Origin: Physcomitrium patens
Taxonomy: Eukaryota > Streptophyta > Bryopsida > Funariales > Funariaceae
Direction of reading: 5' to 3'
NCBI RefSeq assembly: GCF_000002425.4
Contig: NC_037261.1
Location: 2,909,426 to 2,973,425 of the forward strand
Length of the DNA: 64,000 nt
The notes beneath the pieces were generated by a model that did not search any database, had not been told where the DNA came from, and saw only the letters and a program-made list of their open reading frames with translations. This document shows, in pieces, positions 13,131 to 24,988 of this stretch. The translations under genes were made by a program, and so were the position numbers. Numbering within the stretch: the stretch's first letter is position 1; every line of letters begins with the position of its first letter.

Positions 13131-13760
13131 AAAATGCTGTCAGATTGGACTGTATCAAACAACGCTACGGCGCTGAGGACCTGTCTTGTCTTTGCTTGTC
13201 AGCCCCAAAAGATGATGATGTCGAAGTAGGATTGAAGTGAAACAAGCGTTTACACTACGTTGAATATTCTGCGTGAATTGGGGCGTTTCCGCCGAAAGAT
13301 ACAGCAACATGGCCCTGGCTTAAGTGGATGGTGGAATCGGCAGAATTGATCAGATATTCTCCAAGAAGGGGCTGTCAGTGCTCAAAACCAAACGAATGCT
13401 AGACAATCTGCACTCGGTATATTCCTCCTCCCCTCTTGGCTACACTTTCTTCGACCGAGGATGGACATGCTTGCAGAGATCCAAACTTCCTGAGCGGAGG
13501 ATTAATTCAAAGCTAGTCTATCAATAATGTCGATTATTCACAGACACGAGTGCTTGAGCTGAGAAGGCGAGTTCTCAAACATCATCTCAGCATCTTTCTC
13601 AGTGTAAGTATGTGTGTATTGTCAGTCTCAAGTTGGGAAATTGCAGCAAGATTTAACAAAAAAATCCAAACAGATGGGACCTGCTTTAGACCTCGACGTC
13701 AGTCATCGTCGCAGATGCCAGCACTGAGAATATCACACACTCCTTGAAATTTGTTGCTGC
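13130..13760 (+). other. Gene-like island, open frames of unknown function
   Basis: Composition is near 45-50 percent GC between AT-rich flanks. A plus-strand frame (13324-13527) encodes a basic peptide containing DQIFSKKGLSVLKTKRMLDN, and a second (13550-13747) follows in another frame. Neither matches a family I know, and no paired donor and acceptor were found. Could be a fragment of a host gene or of a non-autonomous element. Confidence 0.25.
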
Positions 13761-15700
13761 CTGGAGATCCCGACCTGCTTCTTAATATACATTCACGTTT
13801 CTTCAACTAGATTACGAACTAGTTGAGTAATTACTGGTTCAGTGTATTGACAACTGCGTCACCTAAAATCAATGAGTGAAGATTAGCTTAATCAATAATC
13901 AGATTATGTATACTAAGGGAGTCTTTATACTCACAGAAAAAAGGTGACAAACTGCAACTTTTACATTTTTTGATTCGCTGAAATTAAGAAGTTTCTTAGG
14001 TATCTTTGTGCTTAGATAAATTCGTCCAAATATTACAAAAGAAACAGATGTGGTAAACTTCATTTTTTTACATGATATATTTTATGATTTATTCCAAAAT
14101 TGGACATTAGCCCACTTTAACATGTGGCTTATACAAAAAATAAAAAATAAAAAAATAAAAATCCTAAATTATTAAAAATAGTCATTAAAAGATAAAATCT
14201 TTCATTTTTTGTAATTATCATAATTGTTAGAAATATGATAAAAGCTAATATATTTTGTTTTCCAAAATAGAAATATCTAGATTATTTTATGGCTTCTTCT
14301 CACTTTGAAGTATCTCCATAAACAAAGACTTTTAAAGAAAAATTGTTTTTTACCATACAAAAAATATTTTTGAAGCTTTTATCCCATGGCCTTAAAAAAA
14401 GGGTTCTAAGAATAAAAATCTCCTAAGAACAAGATTAAAAGTTTAATATCAACTAAAAAATCTTATGAAAAATTATATAAGAACAACATAAAATATTAAA
14501 CAATGCTTTGACTAACAACTTAATTCTCTGGTCTAAAAATATTATTCTATTTATAAAAAAATTAAATCCTTGAAAGCTTTATTTATATATTTAAGATTAT
14601 TTATTTATTTATTTAATTTTATTGATTTAATAAATTATTAAAATTTGAATAATGATAAATTGAATAATTTGAATAATGATAAATCTATTTATTTATTATT
14701 AAATGTTAATTTATTTATTTATCTTAATTTACTTATTTAAATCTTAAATAATTTAAATTATAAATAAATAGATAAATTTATATAAATAAATTGTGATTAA
14801 GATTTATATAAATAAATTTTAATAATAAAATTAAAATAAAAAAATTTATATTTTAATGATAAAATTTCGATTTTAAAACTAAACTTCAAAATCATAATTT
14901 CAAAAAGAAATTTCTATTTTAAAAATCAAAATTATTATTCTTAAATAATGTATATTCAATTCTCTCAATAAGTTTGTAAAGCATGTCATATCAATTAATT
15001 TTAAAATTTTTCATCAAATCACAAAAAAAAAAATATTAAAGATCCAACAAGTAAATAAACAAAAAACTGAAGAATAAAAAATTTAAGCACCTCAAAAATA
15101 ATATATAAATCATAAAGTAGTGGTATTATTATTATTATGGTTCTAAAAGTATTTACATGCTTTAGAATATTTTATTAAATTACTTAACTGAGTATTTAGA
15201 AACTACAAATTAAGATAAAGAATAGTAAAAATATGAGCAAATTCTAAAAGAAGAAATTGTAGATGCTTAAGTAAATCATTCACATGTAAGGCTCTAAAGA
15301 TGGTAAGAAGAAATTTCTATGAGTTTATTACAGATGTAAAAATATGTTAGAATAGACAAATAAATTTGAGATGAAAAAATAACCAAGAAATTTTAATGAT
15401 ATGTATATATATATATATATATATATCTTAGAAAGATATTAAGAAGGTATAAAAACATTCACGTCTTCAAAACTACATTTTTAAAAATATACAAATGTCG
15501 TTTTAAATATCATTTTTTAATTTTAAATTCAATAGCCTTTGTTGAAAATCGTCTATTTTAGAGTTTCTAAGAGATGTCAAGGCGGCTTTTTTAACCCCCT
15601 TTTCAGTAAGGGGAATTAAGTTGTATCATAGACAATCTTAAAGACGAACAACTTCAATGCATAACATGAAAAAAAGTTATGATTATACATATATTTAATC
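13760..15700. other. AT-rich stretch, decayed repeats, nothing recognisable
   Basis: Very AT-rich with simple-sequence runs, including ATTT-type repeats at about 14580-14760 and (TA)n at about 15405. No frame gives a recognisable domain on either strand. Probably old transposon sequence. Confidence 0.4.
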
Positions 15701-15733
15701 GAATCTTAGTAAGACAACTCTATGAAGTGTGTA

Positions 15734-16990
15734 TCACTCCATGTACATTGTGTTCATGTACATTTGCATGGACAATCTAAAGCAGTTTTTGTTGGTATGC
15801 CACTGCAACCAGCACTCTGAAACTGACCAGCCACTAACACAGGTTCTAGCTACCCCCATTCTAATTGATAAACCACAACCCTTCGTCAATTCTTCTTCAC
15901 TCTCTCCTAGGTTTCGCATCTGCTGGTCCAGTGACACCGTGATGTCTCTAGAATTGTTCAGATCGTACTCGTCCATGTCTTCCTGCAGCATCGCATCAAT
16001 GATAGGAGAAATATCTTGACGCTCAGAAAGCCCATCAGAGCTAGTGAATTAGTGTGCTCTAGTTCCAAGACTTCCAAAGCTACATTCCTTTTTCTCTTGT
16101 CCCTGAATCCGCGAAATCTTGGGGATTGTTCCCTTCACCACCTGCAGTCTCTTAGTACATCTTGTCTCCATCCAAGCAACAGTTGTTCGGACTCTTCTTC
16201 TTGTAATCTTTGATATCCAGACAGTCCTTTGGTTCAATTCTTCGAGCCGATAGGAACCACCATAGCCACTCTGCTTGCATTAATCTTCGCTCAGCTCCTG
16301 GCTCCCGTCACTAGATTGCATGGCCTTAGCAGTGACCTTTCATACTTCCTGGTTATTTTACCCGGTGAATGAAGGGGTTTCTTCATCAAGAGAGGCAGAA
16401 ACGAGCTCCTGGATTGATGTTTTTGTCATTGTCTCACCAGTGTCTGCAGATTTTGTCTGGGGCTTGTTCTTCTCCATACTCATCATCATTTGCTTCTAGT
16501 GCGACATGCACCTTCCCTCTCAATGTCCAGCCTATAAGCTCCTCAGATGTTTCAATCCCTACATTATCACCATTCTCGGATGCTATAGACACTTACCTTC
16601 AACTCCCATTTGAACCAGAACTGTGCTCGGATTGTGGCTAAACCACTCTATCACATTGACATCAAATTTTACTCTCATGCAACTCTCGTAAGTTACCATC
16701 TACCATTCCATCTTGGACCTGAAGATGCTCATAGTGTTGGAAGATATAATCTCTGATCAGGTCAGCTTCTCTTGCCACAGCGCCACCCATCAGGGCCAAT
16801 GGTATGAGTGCTGATTTCAGTGAGGCTGCTGAAAGGCCCAAGGGATGTGGAGTTCCACAAAACATCCACCATTGTCATTCATATTATGACAACAAACGTT
16901 AGTCTGTGCCTCCCCACAATACCCTTACTGGATGGCAAAGGACTGCGAAAATCATCCTGTCCCTCCCTGAAGTTATCATTTCAGCGCCCA
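15734..16990 (-). pseudogene. Minus-strand gene remnant, acidic protein of unknown function
   Basis: Several minus-strand open segments in neighbouring frames give coherent protein-like sequence. In transcription order they are: a segment containing SALIPLALMGGAVAREADLI (16662-16865); one containing VNVIEWFSHNPS (about 16597-16660); one containing SEELIGWTLRGKV (about 16430-16580); and one beginning near 16035 that contains MLQEDMDEYDLNN and a run of Glu. Consensus donors are present (GTAAGT at 16596), but the frames are not joined by introns of normal length, so the locus looks broken or mis-spliced. No family is recognised. Plus-strand frames overlap the same bases and also look partly coherent, so the strand call is tentative. 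Confidence 0.35.
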
Positions 16991-17199
16991 GATTATCTCA
17001 AGTACCTTTCACATTCAATTAAGTGCACATCAGTGATGCTGCAGCCGGTGATTGTTGAACTGAATCTCCCCCACACTTATTCAGTATGAGACATGTTAAG
17101 AGTTCCAGCCACACATTCTCATATCTTCTCCAGGAAAACCTGACTGGATTCATGCATTCGCACCTGCAGTTGTGAAAAATCTGAAAACTTCGAGACTGA

Positions 17200-17355
17200 C
17201 TGTGTACCCTTGACACCGTAACCACTGATAAATTCACAGAAACTTGTTCTCTTGAGGATCTCAAACGCAATATTGACCCATTGACGTTCAATGTATTTCA
17301 GAGCAACTCCTCTGAGGACCTTGAAGCATTATTTTTCTCTGATCAGCTGCTGTAG
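17200..17355 (+). CDS. Possible terminal exon, plus strand, unknown function
   Basis: A plus-strand frame without ATG runs to a TAG at 17353. It encodes an acidic hydrophobic-patterned peptide containing LEDLKRNIDPLTFNVF and ending FFSDQLL. An acceptor-like TTCACAG (ending at 17240) lies in the frame's first part, so this could be the last exon of a gene whose earlier exons are in 16.8-17.1 kb. No family is recognised. Confidence 0.25.
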   Translation: MCTLDTVTTDKFTETCSLEDLKRNIDPLTFNVFQSNSSEDLEALFFSDQLL

Positions 17356-17359
17356 GACA

Positions 17360-17770
17360 AGCTCCTCCTGATGATCGAACCCAACAACAAATACAATTGA
17401 AGCTTGCAGGTACAACTGCGCTAGACGCACTCAGAGTGTAACATGAAAAGTAATACGAGACATAATAGATATTTTGACAAAACCTCATACACACACTCAT
17501 TGTATTGCTCATTGGAACAGTACTATATATCATCTTACAGTAGTAATTAGATGTACCTAATCTGTGATTAGGTTTGGGTTTTCTAAACGCTACAAAAACA
17601 CTAGTTACAGTATGTTCATCCACCACTCCCCTTTATTGCGATGCTGTATATGGTTTTTCTTATGTCTGTGATGTCAAGAATCTTCTGAGGTCTTTATCAG
17701 CCTGCTTCGAAATGAAAAAAAGAATTTTATTGTTGTAACTCCCCTAAAGCCTTCAATGGCGGTAGATTCC
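17360..17770. other. No gene seen
   Basis: Ordinary composition falling to AT-rich. The long minus-strand open frame over this stretch is Cys- and Tyr-rich and lacks any domain, so I take it as chance. Confidence 0.35.
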
Positions 17771-17780
17771 TCTTGGGTTC

Positions 17781-18338
17781 TTGTTGTTTTTCCTTTTGTT
17801 TTTGTGTTTTGTATCACCGCTACCATTTCGTTGTTCTAGATGTTGCCAGAGTTTTGTGTTGTCTTATAATATGTTTGCTCCTCCTTGGTCGCGGAGCTCT
17901 TACGTTGATGTTTCTTCAAAAGCTGATGTCAAGGCACGTTCAGAGTTTGTTGAGCGCCCCATCTATTTTTATGATTGGGATATTCTTATTGCTCATTGTT
18001 TTGAGACGTATGATTCAGCTTCAGAGCATTCTTGTGACTAGTGGGTAGACAAGTATGAGGCTGCTTTGGAGTCAAGTGATGTTCCGGATGTCTCTGTAAC
18101 CCTGGGTTGCGAGCTCGACTCCTCTATTGTGTCTCCTTCAATATTTGTTTACTCTATTTCTACTGCCACTATTTCAGCTACTCCACAAGATGCCTCTTCT
18201 TTGTTGGCAATTGGGGCTGTCTTAGTTGAGGATTGTGCCTCCTCTGGATTGTTAGCAATTGAATTTAAAAAGGAATTGAGCACCAAAGTTTTTGAGAAGA
18301 AATTATCTAATGAACAAATGGTAGAATTGAAAACATAA
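17781..18338 (+). pseudogene. Broken open frame, unknown protein
   Basis: One plus-strand frame is open over about 185 codons apart from a single interruption. The first part is hydrophobic and may not be coding. It then gives VDVSSKADVKARSEFVERP and YFYDWDILIAHCF, followed by a Ser-, Ala- and Leu-rich stretch. A charged end (ELSTKVFEKKLSNEQMVEL) follows. CpG is depleted. It could be a piece of a host gene or of a transposon. I do not recognise it. Confidence 0.3.
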
Positions 18339-18759
18339 ATTAGTATTTTCAGTGAATTATCTATCAAGGTGGTTGCTACTATTGTTTGGCCTAAGTTGAT
18401 GTTGGGCATAGAAGGTGTGGACGATTTCTATTTGCTATTGTTATTTCTACAAGTTGTTTGTAGAGTTTGGAGAGTTTGTAGAGTAAGAAGAAAATAATTC
18501 TAAGTATGGAATTCTAATAATTATTATTTGAGTATTTTGTGAAAAGGCATGCCTATTTCAATGTAAGCATGTAAGTTGAGATAATGTGAATTTTTTGAAA
18601 TGAACCTCTATCAAAAGACTTAGGAAACAAGTTCATAAGCTATTCTAATAATAATACATAATTAAATTACATGTTTCTTTTCACAATCTTCTCTCTTGTA
18701 TAGAAGAAATGTGCTACTATATATTTTATGTATGGTTTAATTTTAGGATTCATGTGATG

Positions 18760-19020
18760 GATATCTATATTTATTCTAATAATCACCTAGATAATATGAG
18801 TAGATAAAAGTAGATAAAATCTTCTAGGTAAGCTTTTCAAAAGCTTTCTAGATGTCGATTTGCCTTAATAAGTATCTAAAAGTGATTGATAAGTTAAAAA
18901 CTTGGCCAATATGATGGCCATGTATTACACACGTTAGTAACTTGTATAAGGTGGACATGTCATACATATATAAGAAACATGATGTAATTTATATTTTAAT
19001 TTATATTACAAGCAACAAGA
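18760..19020 (+). repeat. LTR-like sequence related to element 1 LTRs, opposite orientation
   Basis: Short blocks (AGTAGATAAAAGTA, ATCTTCT, AAGCTT, AAACTTGG) occur in the same order and spacing as in the reverse complement of the 19357-19895 LTR. It may be a fragment or solo LTR of the same family in plus orientation. Similarity is weak and the ends are not defined. Confidence 0.3.
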
Positions 19021-19356
19021 TATGTATCTTATAAAAAAGCAAAGATAAAAACCAAAAATAGCTTTATTTAAAACCTTGATATAAATTATATTTTTTTATT
19101 TAATATAATATCTTTATATAATCTATAATAGCAATAGATCTTGTCAAAGAAAAGTTTAGCTATTTTTTTTATATGTGATAGATTTTTTACATGATAAAAA
19201 ATGTTTCATCTTAACAAAATAATCTAATATTACAAATATAGAATGATATGAATTTAAAATTAGAAGATTTGTAATAAAATCTATAGAAAACAAAGACCAT
19301 AGTTGTTTTGGAATAAATAATGATAAAAAAAAGTCTATAAGTTCAATGATAAGGAG

Positions 19357-19895
19357 TGTCAAGGATATGAATCTCGAAGAAAGAAATCCTCAATATACTC
19401 TTGTGACACTAAAAAGAACTAGAAAGTCACTCAAAAATAATATATTATTGAACTAGAATGGCTATTGCCAAAGACAAGAAGATCAAAAAGTCTTGAAATA
19501 AGATTAAGGACTAGAATGGCATTAGTAAAAGTGAAGAAGACTTCATTCTTGCCTCCATATATACTCTTAACTAGGAACTATGTGGCGATGTCCTAAACAA
19601 CCTCCAAAACGTCTTGACTTTGCAAGACACATATTATAACTTACAAGACAAGTTTTCTACATGTGCGCTTAATAGTTAGCTTGTTTCACAAGCTATCAAT
19701 ATGTGATTAATTTTTTAACCAAGTTTCTAATCTACTAATCAACTACAAACACATGTAAAGTCAAAGTAGTATCTATGAAGCTTCTAGGAAGCTTTTTTAG
19801 AAGATATTATGAAATTAACATACTTTTATCTACTTTTATTTATTTCTAATTAATCATATAATTATTTACTATAGTACCTATGTATATTAGTGACA
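19357..19895 (-). repeat. Element 1 3' LTR
   Basis: On the plus strand it begins TGTCAAGG and ends AGTGACA. A purine tract (AAAGGAAAGAG on the minus strand, 19899-19909) borders it inside, as expected for a polypurine tract. Pairs with 30518-31063. Confidence 0.8.
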
Positions 19896-19999
19896 TTACT
19901 CTTTCCTTTAAAGATGAGTTCTACAAGGAGTAGTCTTCATATATTGAAGAAATCTAAGATACAAAGAATTATATTTGCAACATATTTTAATGTGTGTTC

Positions 20000-22900
20000 T
20001 CTTTGAGGATGATTGATAGATCTTCTCAGCCTTCGATAGTGTTCCATAATAAGGCAAAAAAACCACCTTGTTATTTAATCTTTATTGAGGCCTTTGTAAC
20101 TTCCTTCAAATAAAACATTTGAAATACCATCGAGAATTGCTTCTACCTCTAATAAAATCACCAAATATGAAGAGTCTCTTCAAAGGTCGTGATACCAAAC
20201 ACACTGTATCTTGCTATCTATTTGAGGAAGGACATATCATTCTTTAGGATCTTCATATTGATTTTTTTATTTTGAAGGTTGTAATAATTGTAATGTCTCA
20301 TCTAATAAATCTACAAATGAAATCTCTTGAGTTGAATTTGCTTATTATTGGTTCTCCATCTCTTTAGCATTACAAATATACAAAAGCTACAAAGACAAAT
20401 AAAAGATAGAGTATTATCTTCTTTTAATCTTGTTTCTTTTATAACAAAGATTTGTTATTCTTTATCTTGGTTTTGATGAATGTCATTGATAAAAAGCTTC
20501 AACTCTCTTTATTACATTTGCAAGAATTTTTGTTGGCTCCCATGTGCATTCATTAATATTATATTCATATTAATGAAGAAGATATTCTAACCTATTTTGG
20601 CACCATCTTGAATTTAAGTCTTCTTCCACCTCGAATTCTTGATTATTATTCACTTCTATAAGAAGAAGTGGCATTTATCTTCTTTCCAAGATATTCACTA
20701 TCTTATATGGATGAAGAAAAGATACGTGAAATACAAGGTAGATCTTCATAAACTGTGATAGATATAATTGATAAGTAACAAAATTAACTTATTCATTAAT
20801 ACGAAAAGGTCACAGCCTATAATAGTCCAACTTTTCACAAGGACGAGTAGTCTTGATATTGTGACAAATTAATCATACCTTGTTACTTAAGTTGAATTGT
20901 AGTTATTTCTTGTAATAGGCATCTACATTAATTTTTTGTTATTCTTGAGCTCACTTTAATTGCACCTTTATTATTGCATGTAGCTATGACAAACAATTTG
21001 CAAAATCTTCCACCACAAAATTATCAACTTTTGAAAAGTCAAAAGTATCAAGTTATAGATGATAATCATAATTGGCAAAGAAGGGTCTATTTTAAGTGGA
21101 AGAATGTATCAAATTATTATATGCAAACTTTATCAATAATAAAAGAGTTGTCCAATCATCTTGATGATAGTTGATGGTACACTTCAAGTACTGCTCCAAA
21201 ACTTAATTTATCTGTTCAGTTTGTCTATTAGTTTATAGATAAAAAATCAAAGAGAGATTTATATCCACTTTTAAAATATTAAAAAAATTTCTCTAAAATC
21301 TTAATATAAATTGAGTCTCTTATCTAGTATAATATCTTTAGGCAATCCATGATAGCAATAGATATTTTTTAAAAAAATCTTAGTCATTTCTTCATATGTG
21401 ATAGATTTTGTACATGATACAAAATATATTATCTTGATAAAATGATCTACGATCACAAATATAGAATCATACAAACCTGAGATTAAAAGATTTGTCATAA
21501 AATCCATAGAAATGAAAGACCATGATTGTTCTGAAATAGGTAAAAGATGGAGAGGTCCATATAATTGATAGCAAGGAATTTTAGATCTTGAACAAATATT
21601 TTATGATTATACAAAGTCTTTGACTGCTTTCTACATTTGAGACCACCAAAAATCTTTTGATATTAGTTCCAAAATCTTGTTGTATCTAAAATATCTAGCT
21701 ATTGGAAAGTCATGATGAGTTTGAAGAATATATAATTGTGCTCCACCTTTTGGAATGTATAATCATCCCTTGAAATAAAATAGGTTATTCTTGAACTCAA
21801 ATTTGGAAGCATTACAAGACTTAGGAGAATTATTCTTGATATCATGGATAAGAGGATCAGAGGATATGCTTGATTGAATTTTCTTGACAAACATTGAATC
21901 AACAGTTAAGGTTGATTTTGTTATTCACAAGTGAAAATGTTCCAGCTTCAAGAGGATCATTCTTTATTGATCAAAAGATACATCTCCTTCTTTTGGTGCA
22001 AGATAAGAACGTCTAGAAAGGATGTCCAGCAAACCTTGTTGTTTTTCGGATCCGTAAGTGATCTTGAAATCAAATCTTAATAAGGACATTCTCCAATGAG
22101 CTTGGCAATGATTTTAAATACATGTTGACATGAAATACTCAAGGTTCTTGTGATCTGTATATATATGCTGATTAGACTTGAGGCACCTTTTAAATAATGA
22201 TTCTATTCTTGAAATGAATCCATAATTGTAAAGAGCTCTTTGTCATGGATCTCATAATTAATCTCGTTTATTGAAAAAAAATTAGAATGAAAAGCTATTC
22301 AATGGAGTTTGTCATTTCCTCCTATTTGTCATAATATTCTATTCAAGGCAAAGTTTGATGTATTTGTTTCCATAAAAAATGCCCTAAAAAAGTCAACACA
22401 ATATAAAATTGATGTAAACGTAAACTCTTTTTTTAAAGCATCAAAAAATGCTTTGATTTCTTTATTCCACTCAAGTTTGTCTTTACAAGTCAAATGTATA
22501 AGTGGAGTTGCAACTTAAGAAAAATTCTTGATAAAGATTCAATAGTAATTCACAAAGTTCAAAAAGCATTGTATGTTCCTTACTGTTCTTAGAATCTTTC
22601 AATCTATGATAGTCTAGACCTTCTTTGGATCCATCATTAGTCCTTCATTGGAAATGATGTATCCTAAGAAGTCAACTTGAGTAGTGTGGAATACATACTT
22701 TTCTAACTTCACATATAATCACATATCTTTAAGTTTTTATAATACACAATGAACATGAATTTCATATTCTTCTGTATTCTTAGAGTAGATTAAGATATTG
22801 TCCAAATAATAGATAATAAAATCATCAAGAAATTCATGAAAGACATCATTCATTAAATGTTGAAAAGCAATTGGTACATTCGTGAGTCCAAAAAGCATGA

Positions 22901-23245
22901 CATTATATTCAAAATGCCCATACTTAGTTCAAATCATAATTTTCCATTCATCTCTTTGTTTAATGCATATCAAATTATATGCTCCTTGTAGATCTATTTT
23001 TGTATAGATCTTTGCTTGATTGAATTGATCAAAAAGTCTTAAAATCAAAGGTAAAAGATACCTATTCTTGATGGTGATTTTATTGAGTCTTGGATAGTCT
23101 ACTGAGATCCGCAAAGATTCATCTTTTTTCTTTATAAATAAGATAGGAGCCCCAATTGGAGATTTAGAATGATATATGAAATTATTAGCCAAATTTTTAT
23201 CAATGTACTCTTTGAGTGCAACCAATTCGTTTTGTGATAGGATAT
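20000..23245 (-). pseudogene. Element 1 pol remnant, 3' part
   Basis: Minus-strand frames read as broken integrase (MDFMTNLL and HGLPKDI, 21301-21507), the spacer between RNase H and integrase (21699-21902) and reverse transcriptase (SPIGAPILFIKKKD, within 22929-23276). Remnants of a C-terminal region lie near 20.7-20.9 kb. Similarity is to the pol of the young element. It is dead, with many breaks. Confidence 0.7.
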
Positions 23246-23282
23246 TGTCATGGACATACATTGGAAGATTCTTCAAATATTC

Positions 23283-23406
23283 TTCTAGAATATTCTCTAA
23301 AGATTCTCTAAAGATTCCTTTAGAAGGTTCTAGAAGATTCTTAGAATATTCCCTAAAGATTCTCTTAGAAGGTTCTAAAATATTCTTAGAAGGTTCTAGA
23401 ATATTC
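23283..23406 (+). promoter_or_regulatory. Cluster of heat-shock elements in the LTR U3
   Basis: Alternating GAA and TTC triplets at 5-bp spacing form ideal HSF-binding arrays. They are TTCTAGAATATTC (23283-23295), GAAGGTTCTAGAAGATTC (23323-23340), a third array with one off-consensus triplet (23368-23385) and GAAGGTTCTAGAATATTC (23389-23406). Three or more inverted nGAAn units is the established HSF site. The same arrays recur in the 3' LTR (29021-29033, 29050-29067 and 29116-29133). Heat or stress induction is inferred. Confidence 0.7.
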
Positions 23407-23510
23407 TGATAGATTCTAGGAAGTTGCTCGAGAAGTTTCCTAATTAGTAGAAGTTGTTGGAGAAGCGTCTTAGTTAGCGGAAGTAGCTCGAGAAGCTTCC
23501 TATTCAGTAG

Positions 23511-23519
23511 TATATATAA
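23511..23519 (+). promoter_or_regulatory. LTR TATA box
   Basis: TATATATAA lies about 100 bp downstream of the heat-shock element cluster and about 160 bp before the LTR end. A start site near 23540-23550 would leave an R-U5 of about 130 bp. The 3' LTR has the matching box at 29238. Confidence 0.6.
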
Positions 23520-23701
23520 GAGTCGAGGCTGAAGGGTTCTTCAGTCTCGACAACACATCTCTTGGAGTTCTAGCTCACCTTTTTGGTGTTGTTCTTGTAT
23601 TCATCTGTTTAACCTAGTTCTACCACTTCTTCTTGAACTTCTTGTTAGATTTCAAGTCTGTATTTTGTGTCCGTGACAGTTTGTCGAGACTGCATTTTCA
23701 C

Positions 23702-23713
23702 TGGTATCAGAGC
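23702..23713 (+). other. Primer-binding site, initiator tRNA-Met type
   Basis: TGGTATCAGAGC is the standard plant PBS complementary to the 3' end of initiator tRNA-Met. It begins 23 nt after the 5' LTR end instead of within the usual few nucleotides. Confidence 0.75.
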
Positions 23714-23981
23714 TAGTTCCTTCTTGTTAGAGAGTGGATTACCCTTCTTCTTGAAGGTGTGCTAGTGTTTTAGAGGTTGCGGATTACCCTCCTCTAAACT
23801 GATATCTCTTCTTTCTCAATATTGGAGCCTTATTCTTCTTGGAGAGAGTGGATTATCCCTCATCTTGGAGTCTTAAGGCATTTTAGAGGTTGCGGAGTAC
23901 TCTCTTCTGAATCAATATTGTCCTCTTGTCAAAACTCTTTTTTCTTCTTTCTGAAGGTTAGCCGAAGGTTAAGACGTTAAA

Positions 23982-24983
23982 ATGGCTGAAAGTTTGGAAT
24001 CCAAACTAGACGCCATCATAAATGCTCTTGCCTCGTTGTCACATAGGACAACAGAGATCGAAGGAGTCATGGTAGGACTCCATAACAATGGAGCATCTGG
24101 GATAGCGCCATCTAAAGCATATCAGCCTCAAACTTCTGCGCCAGAAGAAGCAGTTCTACCTCCATTTCAACAAGATCGAGTAGTCCTACAATGAAAAGAG
24201 CCTCGAGTTAGTCTTCCGGATAAGTTTGGTGGAACTCGTTCCAAGTTTCGAGGTTTTGTCAACCAAATCAGGTTGATAACAATTTTACAGCCCGAACGTT
24301 ATCCGACGGAGGAAGCGCGTGTTGGGCTTGTTGGAACCTTGCTTACAGCACAAGCTCTGTCTTGGTTTACTCCCTTGTTGGAGAAGCGATTGCCAATCCT
24401 GAGCAACTTTGAAACGTTCTTGGAGGCGTTTGCAGAAGCATTTGGCGAGCATGATAAAGTTTGATGGGCTACAACAAAGATCCGATCGCTACGACAAGGA
24501 ACACGCTCTGCATCAGTCTATGCCTCGGATTTCAGACAATTGGCAAGTGACATTAATTGGGGTGAAGAGGCGTTGGTGAGTCAGTTTTATTGGGGCTTGA
24601 AGGATGATGTGAAAGACTTGCTGTTATCTCTTCCTGATCCTCAAACGCTCAACGAAGCTATTAGCCAAGCTGTAAAGTGTGACAACCGCCTATTCCAGCG
24701 TCGCCAAGACCAACGTCCAAGACACCAAATGACTCGTTACGATGTGACTATGTCTGCAAATAGCTTAAACTCACATTCGGAGGCAACAGACATGCAAATC
24801 GACACGGCGCGTGTCCGATCTCTTACTCCAACAGAGAAGAAACGGCGTATGGAGGAAGGGTTATGTTTGTACTGTGGAGAAGAAGGTCACAAGGTTGGAA
24901 ATTGCCCAAAGAAGCAAAATTGGCACCCTGTCAAGACTAGAAGTGCGATGATTCCGGAAAACGACGACGCCCAGCCACAGTAG
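23982..24983 (+). CDS. gag region of the young chromovirus
   Basis: The Gag polyprotein forms the virus-like particle and packages RNA. The first ATG (MAESLESKLDA) opens a coiled-coil-like N-terminus. A retrotransposon gag domain follows (SWFTPLLEKRLP, about residues 120-180). A zinc knuckle CLYCGEEGHKVGNC of the CX2CX4HX4C type lies near the end. The region is not one clean frame in this copy and has a few breaks. It ends just before pol, which is read in a different frame. Confidence 0.85.
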
Positions 24984-24988
24984 GAACC

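Larger units (their letters stand above)
23246..23678 (+). repeat. Young chromovirus 5' LTR (433 bp)
   Basis: Begins TGTCATGG and ends CCGTGACA, next to the duplicated GATAT on its left. The U3 part is dense in GAA/TTC units, with a TATA box at 23511. It contains one extra 11-bp repeat unit compared with the 3' LTR. Confidence 0.95.

Noticed and set aside
17288-17626. Minus-strand open frame of 112 codons
   Set aside because: Cys- and Tyr-rich composition, no domain, and it overlaps the better plus-strand terminal exon candidate.
23176-23409. Plus-strand frame with repeated S-R-I-F type words
   Set aside because: It translates the GAA/TTC repeats of the LTR and is explained by the heat-shock-element arrays.
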